Source: Pyricularia pennisetigena
Taxonomy: Eukaryota > Ascomycota > Sordariomycetes > Magnaporthales > Pyriculariaceae
DNA: 64,000 bases
Direction of reading: 5' to 3'
Assembly (NCBI RefSeq): GCF_004337985.1
Contig: NW_021940926.1
Location: forward strand, 248,001 to 312,000
How positions within the stretch are numbered: position 1 is the first letter of the stretch; the number at the start of each line of letters is the position of its first letter. The notes beneath the pieces were generated by a model, which was given only the letters and a program-made list of their open reading frames with translations, was not told the DNA's origin and ran no database searches. Position numbers and translations under genes: made by a program. Shown one piece after another: positions 20,323-32,983 of this stretch.

Positions 20323-22405
20323 CCCAGGAGGCAATAATCCTGTCCCTAATTCCCCGACGAAATGTACAATTGCGAGCACAAGCGATTTCCCTCAACCAAC
20401 TTTCCAAGCAAGCAACCCTCGACAAGGACACACCGCAGCTTCGAAATATTAGAGCACCAACGCGTTGCCAAGACTTTCCGCATATTTGTCCATTCGATTC
20501 GATTTACCGCCGCCCCTGGCAGCTCAACTTGGGAGGATGTGTCTAATGTGCCAGCCACACTCGATGGTGACATGGTACACAAGTTTCTCGATGGGGGTTT
20601 ACAGACGCCTGGCGAACGCGCATAGTCCGCGGATGCCCCGTTGCCCAGGCGGCGTCCGACCAACCCAGGAAGAACAGCCAAACCCGTAAGCGTTACCAAT
20701 CTACCGATCACGTTCTCTGCCAACCCAAGAGCAAGATTCAGTCCCAGCTGCTACAAACTCGGTTGGATTTGTGGCCGGCGTTTCGGATTGCGACTTTTCT
20801 GCGCTGCGGGCAGCTGTGTCTCGTCAGCAAACATGGCTGACTGGATTATCGCATCGTTGCTACAGCCCCTTGCGTTGGCCTTTGGTGTAGTGATCTTAGA
20901 AACCACCGGACCCGGGTCTGGTGGTTCGCTGTCAAAGTATCCGCGGAAACGCCAAAAGCAAGGTGCCATGGTCCCCATCTACTTAAACAATAACGGGGTC
21001 CTTACCACGATCTTGGCATCACACCGTCAAATCGTTATCTGGGATTTATTTTGGTCAAACGGGTTAGACGAGCCAGTCAAATACTGTGGGTTGTCCCAAG
21101 AGTACCCGGGTTTGAACTGGCTTGGCGTTCCTTGATGTTGTGTTGTTTGTTTTTTTTACTCAGATACCCCCCTTGCAAAACTTTGTCTACTTCAAACGCA
21201 AGACTTTGCAGGTCCTATAGCCGCCCGTAGACAGCAAATTGCTATAATGCCTTAGCCAGGATGGACCTAAAGTTGACTAAATGCTGTCAAGATAGTATAG
21301 CGGATCAATTTGGGCGCCATGTTATTGCTTACACCTGCATAAATGCTCTGGCTTTGTGGTGCTTTAATATACCGTCCATTTCGCCGGAATTTTCACCATG
21401 TAGTCGAGGCGGCATTGAAGAAAAGTGACCACCCAGACTCGAGAGTTGACATTTCACGACCTCGTGACTTCCGTGACCTGGAATGCGACTGAACACTAAT
21501 AGCAACGCCTGGCCAGGTGATCGGATATGCTGTTGATTCCGTGAAAATTTTCCATTTCGTAGGGCAGGGGATTTTACATGGCGGTTTCAAAGTGACGGCG
21601 TTGACCGACTTGTCTTGCTTTGGGCAAAAATAACAGGAAACACGAAGGCCGCGGGCAGTTTAATCAGAATTAAAATCAAACGCACCCATCCCACTTAATT
21701 ATAACGGAGCTAGCTAGCCAAAGCCTGGTGCCAACGTTGAAAAGTGGGCCCAGTTACGTATATGTCCCCTACATTAGAAATTTGGTCAGCCACCTTCGAA
21801 ATGCACCTTCCTTCCGAATGCATCCCCTCATTTGGGAAGCAATTGAGCACCCTCGTGCCAGTACTGCAAATTATAAACCTCGCACGAATGAAAGGTGCTG
21901 GACAAAAATTAAAAAAATTTGTACCGACCGGAAAATCCTGCTGCTGCTACCCAACAGATCATTCGAGCCAAAAGTCAAACCGATTAATCGATCCAAAAAA
22001 TTGTCTAGCACGATTGTCTTTGCATTATTTTCTGACCACAACGGACCCATTGTTGCGCCTACCGACGGTTGGCTGCGTCACGTGCTTCGAATCTGCAAAC
22101 AAACTTTTGTCCGTGAAACTGTATCACGTGGTACATCGGCTGCGCCTACCTTTTGTTTGTAAACTTATATTACGTGGGGCATCGGGTGCGCCTACTTTTC
22201 TTGCGAACCTTAGTGTCGCGACGTTCTTTCCTCAAACAAACGTGAGCCACATTGCGGTCCTCATCATATTGTACCTTTACGTGCTTGAAGATTCTTCTCC
22301 CACGCAATCCATGCGCTCACATAGCAACATGCACCAATCGCCATTCCAACTATCGCGCTCCCTGCCGCACCACGTTGCCTATTTGCCATAACATATGCCG
22401 ATGTG
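20323..22405. other. intergenic with a few uncertain frames
   Basis: An 87-codon plus-strand frame from an ATG at 20362 to 20625 reads as plausible soluble protein (FEILEHQRVAKTFRIFVHSI) but has no recognised family. A 164-codon plus-strand frame at 20641-21135 has poor protein character. Near 22054, 22141 and 22187 the sequence TGCGCCTAC recurs, the last two within an imperfect 46-bp duplication. The remainder shows no feature. Confidence 0.35.
22054..22200. repeat. imperfect 46-bp duplication with recurring TGCGCCTAC
   Basis: TGCGCCTAC occurs at 22054, 22141 and 22187. The last two copies are preceded by ACGTGG and a CATCGG block in register, so about 46 bp is duplicated. It lies 200-350 bp upstream of the C48 protease gene and could be part of its promoter. 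Confidence 0.5.
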
Positions 22406-25004
22406 ATGGACCCCCGTGCCCGCGCTCTCGCGCGCTTGGAAAAGGTTGCTGGCATCATTTTGAAAGATGACTTTCACAAACAACTTAACGCTGCCTGGAT
22501 CGACTTGGAAGAGGCCTTCAATCAGACAGGCGACATAGCCGCGCGCACCTTGGACAAGCCGCCGTCCCAACAGGCCTTCTTCTCGAGTTGGAACCGCATC
22601 GATTTTATCCTCTGGGTTTTTGACAATGCCCCGCTCAGTACCATCTTCAGCGCCCTGGCTGTAAATCAAGCCACCCTCTTCGAGTCGGCCAACCCACGCG
22701 TGCGATCCCGCATCGAAACGACATCCAAAGCTTTGGGCACCACCGCCCATGCCCTAGTCGCCCTTTTCCATCCCAGCGATGCGCTTTTCGTAAACCCGAC
22801 GGCGATCGAAGCCATACGCGAAGCCGTCGACTGCCACCCTAAAGACCAGCCTCCCCTCACTCTACAACGCATCGCCGCTGCTCTGCAAACCATATACGTC
22901 CAAGAAGCATCCTTGTCTCCGTCTCGCCGACGTCGCAAGCTGCTCACCTTCCTCCGCCCTGCGTTGCAAAAACTCAAGTCAGTTTCTCCCCTGTTTCCCA
23001 TTCGAGAAACAGCTTTGGTTACTGATCCAACCATGCGTGTTGCCCAGTCCCGGACTTTGGACGAGCGGCGACGACAAACCACCGAGTCGGACGGACGATT
23101 TACGAGGACGAGGACGAGGTGGTAGCCCACGCATCACCCCTGGACACAAGGCGGATTCCGAACGAGCTTCACGCAGCCCAGGCATACACGAAAACAGTGC
23201 ACAAGGGCTGGAATTCGGCCGCCAAGATTCAAGCACCCAAGACATTGCCGAAACAGAACTAGGAAGAAGGGCAGATGCGCGAGAAGTCGAAGAAGCTGCG
23301 GATTCTTTGATACTGTTTTCAAACAGCCCAGAGCTGGGAACGGGAAAGGGAGCCGATTTTGGATTTGATGGAAGCCCCGTGTCTGACGGCGCCTCCTCGC
23401 CACCAGCCGCATTGAGCCCCATACGTTCACATGTATCCGACGAGATTGAGTTCATGGTTCGCGACGATAGCGACAGCGATACGGACAATAGTGCCGGCAG
23501 CTCACAACATTCCAAATCAGACCACAAGCGCCCACAAATGCAGGCGATGCAAATCGACGGGGCGAAGCGACGCAGACTGGATGCCGGCAAAAATGACAGG
23601 TTGCCTGACTGGTCCCAATACGACCTTGATCGCTTACTTCCAGGGAGATGGCTCAATGACAACATCATCAACACTCTTTCTGCGTATTGGGCAACTGGCT
23701 CGAAAGTGGGTATTCTTCCCAGCTGGCAGCCTCGATCCCGAACCGAAAAAGCCCGGCTGAACCTTCAGACGGCGTACATTTTCGGCTCGGATCTCATCCT
23801 CCTACCCATTTGCCAAGATAGCCATTGGCTTCTGGCCTGCTGGACGCGCGCCTCCCGCGAGCTCAAGTTTTATGACTCGGCTGTCACCTTGGGTCGGGTA
23901 GACCGTTGCGTGGAAAAAACCAAAAGCTTTTTCGACTGGCTGGACCCTCCACCGCCTTTGGATTGTCCCAAAACACAAGCCCATCCGGACATCCAAGTTG
24001 TGCGTGGAAAGTGCCCTCAACAAAGTAACAGCAACGATTGTGGTGCTATTATGCTCCACATCATCTACTGTCTGGTTCAAAACCTACCCATACCCAACAG
24101 TCTTTCGGAGGACCAAGTTCGGAATTTCCGCAGCGAGTATCACCAGCGGCTTGTTAGTCTCGTCTCCCGTCGGGACGGAATGAAAAAGCAAGGAGAGACA
24201 CCACCTGGCGACCTGCAGCAAAAAGAGGAACATGAAGATTTTGGACCAGATTATGCGCCAACAGATGGGTCGGGCGAAGGACATGACATGCAATCACTAG
24301 AGTACCATGAGCTTGGAGCACACGGCCGCGGACAAGGGCTAGAGGAAGTGCTAGAAAGTGAGACCGACGCTCTAACCACATCAAACACTCGGTTTGCTTT
24401 GGACCGCATCGGCATGCTTGCTGGACGGTTTCGGCATTACGACGACCTCACAAAACTGTACGGGCCCGGCAAAGATAACGACATATACCGAATCCCCCTC
24501 ATGCAACTTCGAGAACTGGAATTTGTCCAGGCAAAAGTCGACATAAGCAACCAGGCTGCACGGCATTTCGAAGTACTGCATCGCGAGGCCGTCGAGCATG
24601 CGAAAAGTGCCGTCCGCAAAGCCGCCGCACGCCAGCGTCAAAGAGAAGCCGATGCCGAGGAGTGTCGACTGTTGAATGCCTTCCTGGCCCATCGTCTGCG
24701 CCGCGCCGCCGAAAAAGTCGACGGCGCCGATCAGCAGCCACTGATTGACGACACTCCCGTCTCGATCGCCCTCGGGTTGACTCAGGAGGCCGCCCTCAAA
24801 GCCCAGCAGTTGCAAGAAAATGTGGAAATCCGTGGCGACAAGGACTGTGTGAACGCGTACCGACGCAGTCTTGTGCTTGGTCTTGTGTGGGCCAAAACAG
24901 CAGCCCAGTTTGAGCAGAACAAGGCCGAGCTGGGTAGGATAAAATGCGGATTGGGCTTTATGGATGGGAAAAGGAACGATAGTCGCAAAATAACCACTGC
25001 ATAA
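22406..25004 (+). CDS. Ulp1/SENP-like (C48) cysteine protease with extra N- and C-terminal regions
   Basis: Two exons (22406-22977 and 23048-25004) join in phase to 842 residues; the 70-bp intron starts GTCAGT, has a CTGAT branch-like site and ends GCCCAG. Residues 1-190 form a helical domain I do not recognise. Residues 195-370 are disordered, acidic and Ser-rich. The Ulp1 peptidase domain spans about 385-545: WLNDNIIN, His450 (QDSHWLLACW), Asp467 (FYDSA), Gln516 and Cys522 (CPQQSNSNDCG). The His-Asp spacing of 17 equals that of yeast Ulp1, and all catalytic residues are present. A long helical, Ala/Glu/Arg-rich region (about 640-760) follows. The family removes SUMO or related modifiers; fungal genomes also carry C48 proteases linked to transposons, so a host or selfish role is open. 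The start ATG at 22406 is in the first usable position. Confidence 0.85.
22978..23047 (+). other. intron of the C48 protease gene
   Basis: Removing 22978-23047 joins the N-terminal frame to the protease frame after a split codon (phase 2). The donor GTCAGT is less canonical than GTAAGT; branch-like TTACTGATC and acceptor CCCAG fit fungal introns. Confidence 0.6.
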
Positions 25005-26209
25005 ATAAAGCATGATGACGATATAAACAGCAGCCTCGATTCGCAATTGAGGCTGGTCAATTGATCTCCGTCCGTCCGCACATCCGCACATCCATACATC
25101 CCAACCCTTGAAGCTTTGCCTTGGTGCCAATCCTAGCACACACTGCCGCCATTCAACTACAAGGGCAAACAGACGGCACAGGTCTTGCTACCAGCGGCTT
25201 GCTAAACTCCCATCCACAAACGTCAAGATCAAAGCAGCGGCAGTCCCGTCCATGGAATTGAAGAAGCCGATGGAGTAGAGCATTCCGGGCACATACTATA
25301 GGCGTTAGGGTACGAGTAGCTGCCTTGCAACCCAGACCATTTTCTAGGAACACGGCGGCGGTTTGTGAGATTTTTCCTGTCGATTAGTGCAAGACTGCAA
25401 AGGCCCGCAGCTATTGGGGCGACGAACTCGGCGCGGGACTGGTCGCCTTAAAGCGCGTTACTCACTGCCTTTCCTCACGTCGGCAGGCTCAGCAGCCCAA
25501 CTCCCACAGTTCTCAATGCCTTGGGCACGCAGCCAATGTAGCACTGTCATGTCGAGGTCGGCTGTAACCGGAAATAGTGGCCATGGCAAGGCAGACCTTT
25601 GGTAGGAGCTTTTTCCTGTCCCTCATTCTCCCGCAACAGTAAGGAGGCTGGTGCTGACGGTGGTACCGCCATCCATTAAATAAACCAATTTAAAGCCGCC
25701 GCAGCGACAAGATATGCGCCATGTAGCGGGCGGGAGGGACAAGGATCAGGTAATTTCGAACCGATATTAGTCGTCAGGATGGCACCCACCGCAACCTCGC
25801 GTACGCCAGCGACGCTATGGACGGCGAGATAGTGCCGGGGAAGAGACTTTGGGTGCTGCCAACAAAAAAGGTTCCATGTCACTGAATTAAAAGCGTCGCC
25901 GACAGTAGTTGGCTCCCGACTGGCCTGTCCCAAGTAGAAACCACGTTTTTCGTCCTGTCCACGAGCCTTTATAAAATGGACCGAAACTTCAAACCAGCGA
26001 CGACATGACGAGCGTTACACACATGTCGGCACGACGCAAAGCACATGTGGGCGACAAGTTTGGCAAACTTAATCGCTTCGTACCAACGTGATAGGCTGCA
26101 AGTATCACTGCTAGGCTTGGTCTGCCAAGACTTGATCTGGTTGCAAAACTATGCACCATTACGGTCTATCCAAATGCAACACTCACCATAATATTGGGCG
26201 GCAACGTCT
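25005..26209. other. intergenic, nothing recognised
   Basis: No convincing gene. Minus-strand frames near 25153-25353 and 25676-25933 are short and show no family resemblance. Confidence 0.5.
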
Positions 26210-26439
26210 TGCTTAGCGGATTTGGAATCTTTTGGATTAGGACTTTCGTCATGTGAGGAGGAGACACGTGCGTTCGGGCACCGCCATCCATCGATAAAGC
26301 TGGATACGGATCAACGGTAGTTGGTCACGCAAAACTTGGACTTTATGCAATCAATCAATATATATAATCGACAGAGTACTCTACGAACGGGAGACCAAGG
26401 TTCAACAGATCGATTGATTATTAGCAGGTGCTATTAGCA
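26210..26439 (+). repeat. solo LTR-like sequence related to the copia LTRs at 33378 and 43448
   Basis: It begins TGCTTAGC and ends GCTATTAGCA. Motifs follow the same order as in the copia LTRs: CACGTGCGT, GCACC, AACGGTAGTT, CAGAGTACT, and finally ATCGATTGATTA close to the 3' end. Unlike those LTRs it is not AT-shifted. No 5-bp duplication is visible (CGTCT before, GAATC after), so the exact ends are uncertain. Confidence 0.55.
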
Positions 26440-29400
26440 GAATCGGTGTTTGAGTTGCTTGCAATGTTTCTTTAGGCGCGACGGACGAAGTTGTCCGACC
26501 GAATGTTGTGCTGGATAAACACGTGATCTACGGTTAATTCAACGACCAACACACGACTGCTAGGTTGGAGGAAGGCTGTAATATTGGGGCTTGCGAGGCC
26601 ATTAGCGCCAAACGGCCGTCAATGTTTGTGGCCTTGCCTCCATCCAAAGTGCCATTATTAGTTGACTTTGATCGGCAAGCCCAATTGTTATCCAGCAAAA
26701 GATAGAAATTTGATATAATCCTGTCACAATGTTGGCATCGTTGGGTGGCCGCGCCTTCCTTACCTTTGCATTACAAACTTCCTACCTATGCCCCTGCCAG
26801 CCAACTGCCTTTTACACCTGTGACTGCCATTTCCAGCAACTGTCACTTCCTTTTCCCGTTGGCACAATTGAGACCCCACCAAATTTTGCGTCTCTCTTTC
26901 TCGCATCTACCCCTTTTTAACTTTTACCCATTTCTGGCTTCCATCAATTACTCGCCTCCATCTCTTGCTCCATCTCTTGCTCCATCTCTTGCTCCATCTC
27001 TTGCTCCATCTCTTGCTCCATCTCTTGCTCCATCTCTTGCTCCATCTCTTGTTTCCATCCACCTCTTGTTTCCATCCACCTCTCGTTTTACTCGCCCACT
27101 TCGACCTCTTATTCATCTGCCGCCAGCTCCTGTCATGCATCCTTCGCCGTCTCGCCAATCCAGTTCTCGCTTTTCTCTGTCTCGTGCCCAAAGGGCACTC
27201 AAGCATGGCAAAATACGCGCAATACTAGCCAAATTCAATCCATCTTACCTCGATCTATCTTTATCAATTTGATGGACGCGGTGGGCTCCGGTATCCAATC
27301 CGGTATAGCTCCACGGTCCAGCTTTGCGATCGAAAAAAACCTCCCCAATATAGCATTCCACTCTATGCCAGATTACTGGAGTCCTAGCCTTGTGGCCGCA
27401 ATGGTTCGGGGTTTTTAAGATTGTGCAAACATCGCTTTACAAAGCCCCATCACTGCACCATGTCGGGTTTGAAACAGTTGACTTTTGTTTACATTAGCTT
27501 CGTTTAAGTTTGTTTCTTGGTTGTAAATGGCCTTGAACTGACACGAAACAATTTGCGGATCATTATACCGCCCTATCCTCAAACTCCCATTCTCAGTGCC
27601 GGCTAAAGTCGCTCGCTCAAGTTCCTGCACCACCCGTCAAGGTTTTCATTTCTGCTAACAGATATCGACAGGATGTCCGGCATGAAATCGTCCTCCAAAT
27701 GATCTATGTCGCGGTTTGCTCAATTATTTCGTCGCCGCCCATCTGGCAAATCCTCTATACTATATTCCCTCCTTCATCACACAAATTATTAACCAAACTT
27801 TGCTCTACTTCTGGTTGCGGAATAATATATTTGCCTTACCTTGTCCCAGGCACTTTCACAGCACTTTAACGCAGACCGACAACTCAATCTTAGCAAATCC
27901 GCTTTTGTAGGTCAGTCTTTCAGCTGTATTACTGTCAATACTAATTAAAACACGCAGCTCTCCCTAATATCCGTATTAGCAACATTGTTCCGATATAATG
28001 TTTTGTTTCCCAAACCCTCAAACAGCAGGACCACCAGGGCCACCAGGACCATAACACCGAGGCAAAGTATATTTCCATTTTTTGTAGCTGGACAAACTGG
28101 TATGTTACAGATGGTGCTCAACAAATTTCGTCCTTGAAGCAATTTTGTTTTTTTTCACGTAGCAGGTACGTATATACCTACATAGACGTTTAGAAAACAT
28201 TAGCTGTTGACTAATTACCTTTTTAACCTACTTTAGCACAATTATGACCACAACTTGAAAGCCCTCGCGGAGGCCACCGAAGCAAGTCCTCTAAGTTTCC
28301 CCGACCTTCCGCGGACAGCGTGTTAAGAACTGGATTAAAGGTCTATAAAAGGAGGATTTACAATGGTTATTTAGGCGGGAAAGGTCAAGAGGAGGGATTG
28401 GTACAAAAGCCTTCGCAGTCTCAACCCTAGATTTCGATCGAGTTTCGCGCCCATAAGCTCGGATCCTTTGTTGGTCGTCATCGGTATGCTCCTTTTGTCG
28501 CTATGGTAGGATGACCTATATAATTAATAACGCTTTATAACACTGACCAGAACGTTCCACAGCCCTCGATATTATAACGCCGATAATAATGCACAGACTT
28601 TACTCTGCGGCCCAGTGATTTGGCCTGCTCGTGGAAACGCAAGGCGACGACATCTGCGTAAATTCGTGATTTGCTACTGTCAAAAACTGTCCCTTCGCAT
28701 GTTCCTTTCTCGTTTTGATGCTGCTTTGGTGATTGTTAGTTTCCATTATCGCCCCCGCACGCCGTGTTTCGCTTTTAATACCACACCTCCGTGCTCGATA
28801 TTATCCTATCCCTCAACATCGTAATAGTTTGCGCAATCGCACTGGCCCGCCTGCCTTGCCTATTTACATCATGCCATGGCTTTGGTTAGCCCAATTTGCA
28901 TTTATCTGCAATTTTCCTTTAATAATACCAATGTTTGATTGCTCCCCCATACGATGGTTTTATGAATGATTTTTGATCGCAATTCAAGCTGTTGGTCACG
29001 TACCACCTTGCCTTTTATTATGGTGATCTTTGATGCGCTTTTCCTGCACCGACTCCTCCCACATACCTCCCTCATTGACACATCCCTTTTCTTCTCCGTC
29101 CGTCTCGCCTCTTGACAATTGAAGCAAATTTTTTTGACGCGAATTCATTCTATTTCTGCTTCCAATAACAATAGTTTAAGCACTAGGTGGAAATTATTTT
29201 CCAAAATCTACTGACTGTTTGCCATTCCAAAAGAGTAAAATTTCAAACGAATTCCCCTGTTGCAAATAGCAATTTGGATGTTTACTGAAATGGGCTTTCC
29301 TTGCATATATCCTGGTCGAGTTGATATTTTATGCGTGTTGACGACCCGAAGAAAGAAGTTCTGTTGGCTTATATATGGTTGTCCGCAGTCGGTTTCCAAA

Positions 29401-29800
29401 AGAAATCCCGACCTTCCATATCTTCTATTCGATACGCCAAATGATTCTCTTGATAGGTGTTATGTTCGCATAAGCGGGTGGCGCCGATGATTTGTGATGG
29501 AGCTTTCTGCAGGAGCTTTCGGAAACGAAAATCATTTCCATTTCGTTTTATTTATTATGAGCGCATTTAATTTGTTTATACCTTATGGAATACATTTCGC
29601 ACCATTATTCCCCGAGGTTGGTTTTGCTAAATTTGCAGTCCTGCGAGCATTGTTTCTTTTGCCTTGGTCGGAATGCTTTTGCATACGTCCCTTTCTATAT
29701 TAAGTCCCAGTTTGCCACCGAACCTATATGAGCCACACTGTTGTCAGTTTTCAAATAAGATAAACAAGAAAGTTTTTGACACAAGTTTTTGCTTTTACGC
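26440..29800. other. gene-poor transition zone
   Basis: Contains the 12-bp minisatellite (26958-27051). Just after it, an ATG at 27134 opens a 45-codon frame (MHPSPSRQSSSRFSLSRAQ...) that could be a 5' exon, but no downstream exon was found. From about 27.3 kb the AT content rises gradually. No other feature seen. Confidence 0.4.
26958..27051. repeat. 12-bp minisatellite, about 7.8 copies
   Basis: The unit CCATCTCTTGCT is repeated almost without change, followed by two copies of a 17-bp variant (TTTCCATCCACCTCT region, 27050-27085). The unit is a multiple of three, so it makes a Ser-Leu-Ala-Pro open frame by chance. Confidence 0.95.
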
Positions 29801-30769
29801 TTTGGTGGTTTTCCTAAAATAATTCAACTATTTTGCACATATAAAATTTCCCAGGCCGAGTTCGGAAACATTATTTACATATTTTTGGAATTTGTAATAT
29901 TACCTAGGAACGGTTGCAATTTATTGAACCAACCATATTAACAGCGCGATTGCATTTTTAAAATGGGGCGCGTTGGGCACCCTGCCTTTTAATTAATATA
30001 ATTTAATATAAAACAAAATTTTGGAATTTTTTTGGTAAAATTGCCAAAATTGGCGTTTACGTATAAGACTTTCCGTATTTAATCGGCGAAAATAAATTTC
30101 CCGACAATTTCCAGGTTCCGCATCCAATAAATCGCATTTTATTTTATATATTAATTTCGGATTTTTAAATATGCTTTTTTTTATTTTTCGCTGCCGAAAT
30201 CCTTTTATATTACAAATAGAAACCCGTATCCGCCATATCCGGAAATGTTTCACAATTTTAAAAAGTTTCTCCGGCCATAAAATGCATTAATATGTTTAAA
30301 ATATTAAAATTGCAGGGGTGTTTAAAATACGAAATTTACCAATTCCGTAACTATCCGATTATTTTATGTAAAAAAACGAAAATAAGGTTAAAATATGTTA
30401 ATATTATTTTTTATTCGCTCCATTTTATATATTATATTATATATTATCGCTGTTTCTAATTTATTACCCAAAAACCTTCGTAAAACCCATCGCGCAAAAT
30501 TTGGCGATATTACAAACAAAGCCTAAAGGCCGATTGGTAATTTCGAGGGCCGATAATCTATGCAACCACCTTTATTGTTAAACGCTGCCATGCAAGCGTG
30601 TGGAGGTTTTTTGTAATAAGGCTGTGTTATTTTATTTGCTGGTTGATAACCAAGATAAATAGCTAAAGCAAAGTCTCCGATTATTTCGAAAAATCTCACT
30701 AACTTTTGTCAATCGTTACAAAAGGGTGTTTTACATCGCGCCCGACGCGCATTGTTTGTCACTAATATA

Positions 30770-32031
30770 CTTGGGGGCTGTGCGATTGTGGGCCCCCTTA
30801 AAGAGGGGGTTGCAAAATCGTGATTCACGACAAAACCGTGGGCCACCAACCTGTTTGAAAATCAGGAAAAATATGTGCCTCACCGGCATTTAAACGCTTA
30901 TTATAAATCGAAGTTAAATCGAATAGGAAAAATAAAGGTACACTATGCAGTTCCGCTATTTATTAATATTATGAATAATTTTTTAATATCTTTCCATTTA
31001 TTAAATAGCTGGTTATTTGTCGAATTTTGTAAAATCGCTACAAAGGTATTTGTATTTTCGACCCCCGGTTAAGAAATAAAATAAACTGATAAAAATATAG
31101 GGAAAAGTTTAATTTTGTTTTGACTGGCAAAATTTATTAAATATGAGGATTTCTTTTGATAAAATGGTAAAACAACCAAATTATTTACGAAAAACGATTT
31201 CCTGTACTAAATATTAAAAGATTTAATAGTTAATTTAATCAATAAATATAATAAATCTGGTGAAATAATCACCGAAAAATAAGAGGTACTAGTAAATATA
31301 CTAAGTATAAGAGGAATTCCTAAAGCTTTACTTATTTTATCATTTGCATTAATGAAAATAATAATAAAATAAATAATATTCTTTTTATTTTAAAAAAAAG
31401 AAAATTGATAGGGGGAAAATATACAGACATTTATTTTTTATTTTTACAGTTAATTATTCTACTATACTTAGACGGAGACTGTTTCAAAATAAATAATAGC
31501 ATCTTAACAATACCCTTACTTTTCTACTAAATAATTTACGAAATTTATTATAATTAATTGTTGATTAAACTATTTCATCTTTTAATATTTAATATGGGAA
31601 ATTGTTTTTTTATAAATACTTTGGATAATATATTATTTTAATATTAAGTGTTTATATTTTGGTAAGTTTGTACAAATTTAAATAAAATTAAAGTTTCCTC
31701 CATATTTTTGCTATTTTATTTAATTGTTTAACCCGGGGTTCAAATTGCGCATGCGTAAGTACTTTTCTAGTTAATATATATTATGTATAAAATTGGGAAG
31801 AATCTCCATTAAATGCGGTTAAATCTTATAATAGCCGCCGTCTTACACAAGCTGTCAATATATCTAAATGTTATTTACCGGGGCTGTTTTGGGCCTATAA
31901 TATTTGGTTAAATGGCGGTAAGGTACATATCTTTCCGGATTTTCAAACAGGTTGGTGGCCCACGATTTTGTCGTGAATCACGATTTTGCAACCCCCTCTT
32001 TAAGGGGGCCCACAATCGCACAGCCCCCAAG
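30770..32031. mobile_element. palindromic pogo-type non-autonomous element, copy 1
   Basis: The outer ends are CTTGGGGGCTGTGCGATTG and its complement, flanked by a TA duplication (30768-30769, 32032-32033). The similarity between the two halves does not stop at the termini. It continues inward through the CCCCCTTAAAGAGGGGG subterminal palindrome, the CCTGTTTGAAAATC block, the ACCCCCGGTTAA block and the ACTAAATATTAAAAGAT block, so the whole 1.26 kb is close to one inverted repeat with arms of about 600 bp. It has no coding capacity. It shares termini with the transposase-bearing element at 33762-36433. Confidence 0.85.
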
Positions 32032-32033
32032 TA

Positions 32034-32893
32034 TATTTAATAACATCCGCTACTGTAATCGGCCATTTGTCTGTTTTCCACAAAACCATCCAACAGCTTT
32101 CAATTATTTAATTTGCCTGCTAAAACTCCTTATTTGCTACTGTTTTAACCAGCCCTCGCAACCGCTCAATATAAAGGCGTACCATGTATATCTTTGTCAA
32201 AGGTTTTGTTTTGTCAAATTTATTAGTTTTTACACCGACGACCATGGCGATCTGCCCTTTTTTTATACCCCAATACGAAACACCTCGGCCAATTTTCGTT
32301 CCTCTGCTAGCTGCCTCAATTTAAATATAATGGTACACGTAATAATATTAATGATCTGCATTTTGCATTACAGTTTCCATTTTTAACACAATTTCGGAAA
32401 CTCGAAACAATTTTAGTAGCTGGTTGGTTTGTTTTTATTAACAATATTGGTTTGCTGCTATTAGCGCTTTCATATTTTCTTTTCTTTTATTATCGCTATT
32501 ATCTCCATTTAAAGTTTTGATTTTTTGGTCTTTTCCATGCATTTATATTTTGTTATTGGAACGATCGACGCTCTTACAAACGTTTTAAATTGCGATTTAA
32601 CTTTGTGTCAAATAATCGCGACTTTGTCAAATATAAAAGTTGTCGCCCTAAACGAATTTTTGTAGTATATAGTGTTGCTCGTAAAGATTTATACGGAATT
32701 GTTTAGCGGAATGTGTAAACGTTCTTTTTATTTAAATCTTGGTTGAAAACCGATAAGAATTGTATTAAAATATACCAGGAAAATCTTTACATAATACCGA
32801 ATATTGCATTTAATTTGTAATTAATATGCGATTAAATAATATAATTGGATCAAAATAAGTCGGAAGGCGAAAAATTGGGCTTATTAAGTTTGC

Positions 32894-32983
<90 letters not shown>

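Noticed and set aside
22979..23674. Minus-strand 231-codon frame inside the C48 gene
   Set aside because: Antisense shadow; the plus strand has the protease motif and a phase-correct intron.
8000..25004. Starship-type giant element with a captain recombinase
   Set aside because: No tyrosine-recombinase frame or matching element ends were seen anywhere in the window.
26745..27272. 175-codon frame with Ser-Leu-Ala-Pro repeats
   Set aside because: It starts at a non-ATG codon and its body is the 12-bp minisatellite; the open frame follows from the unit length.
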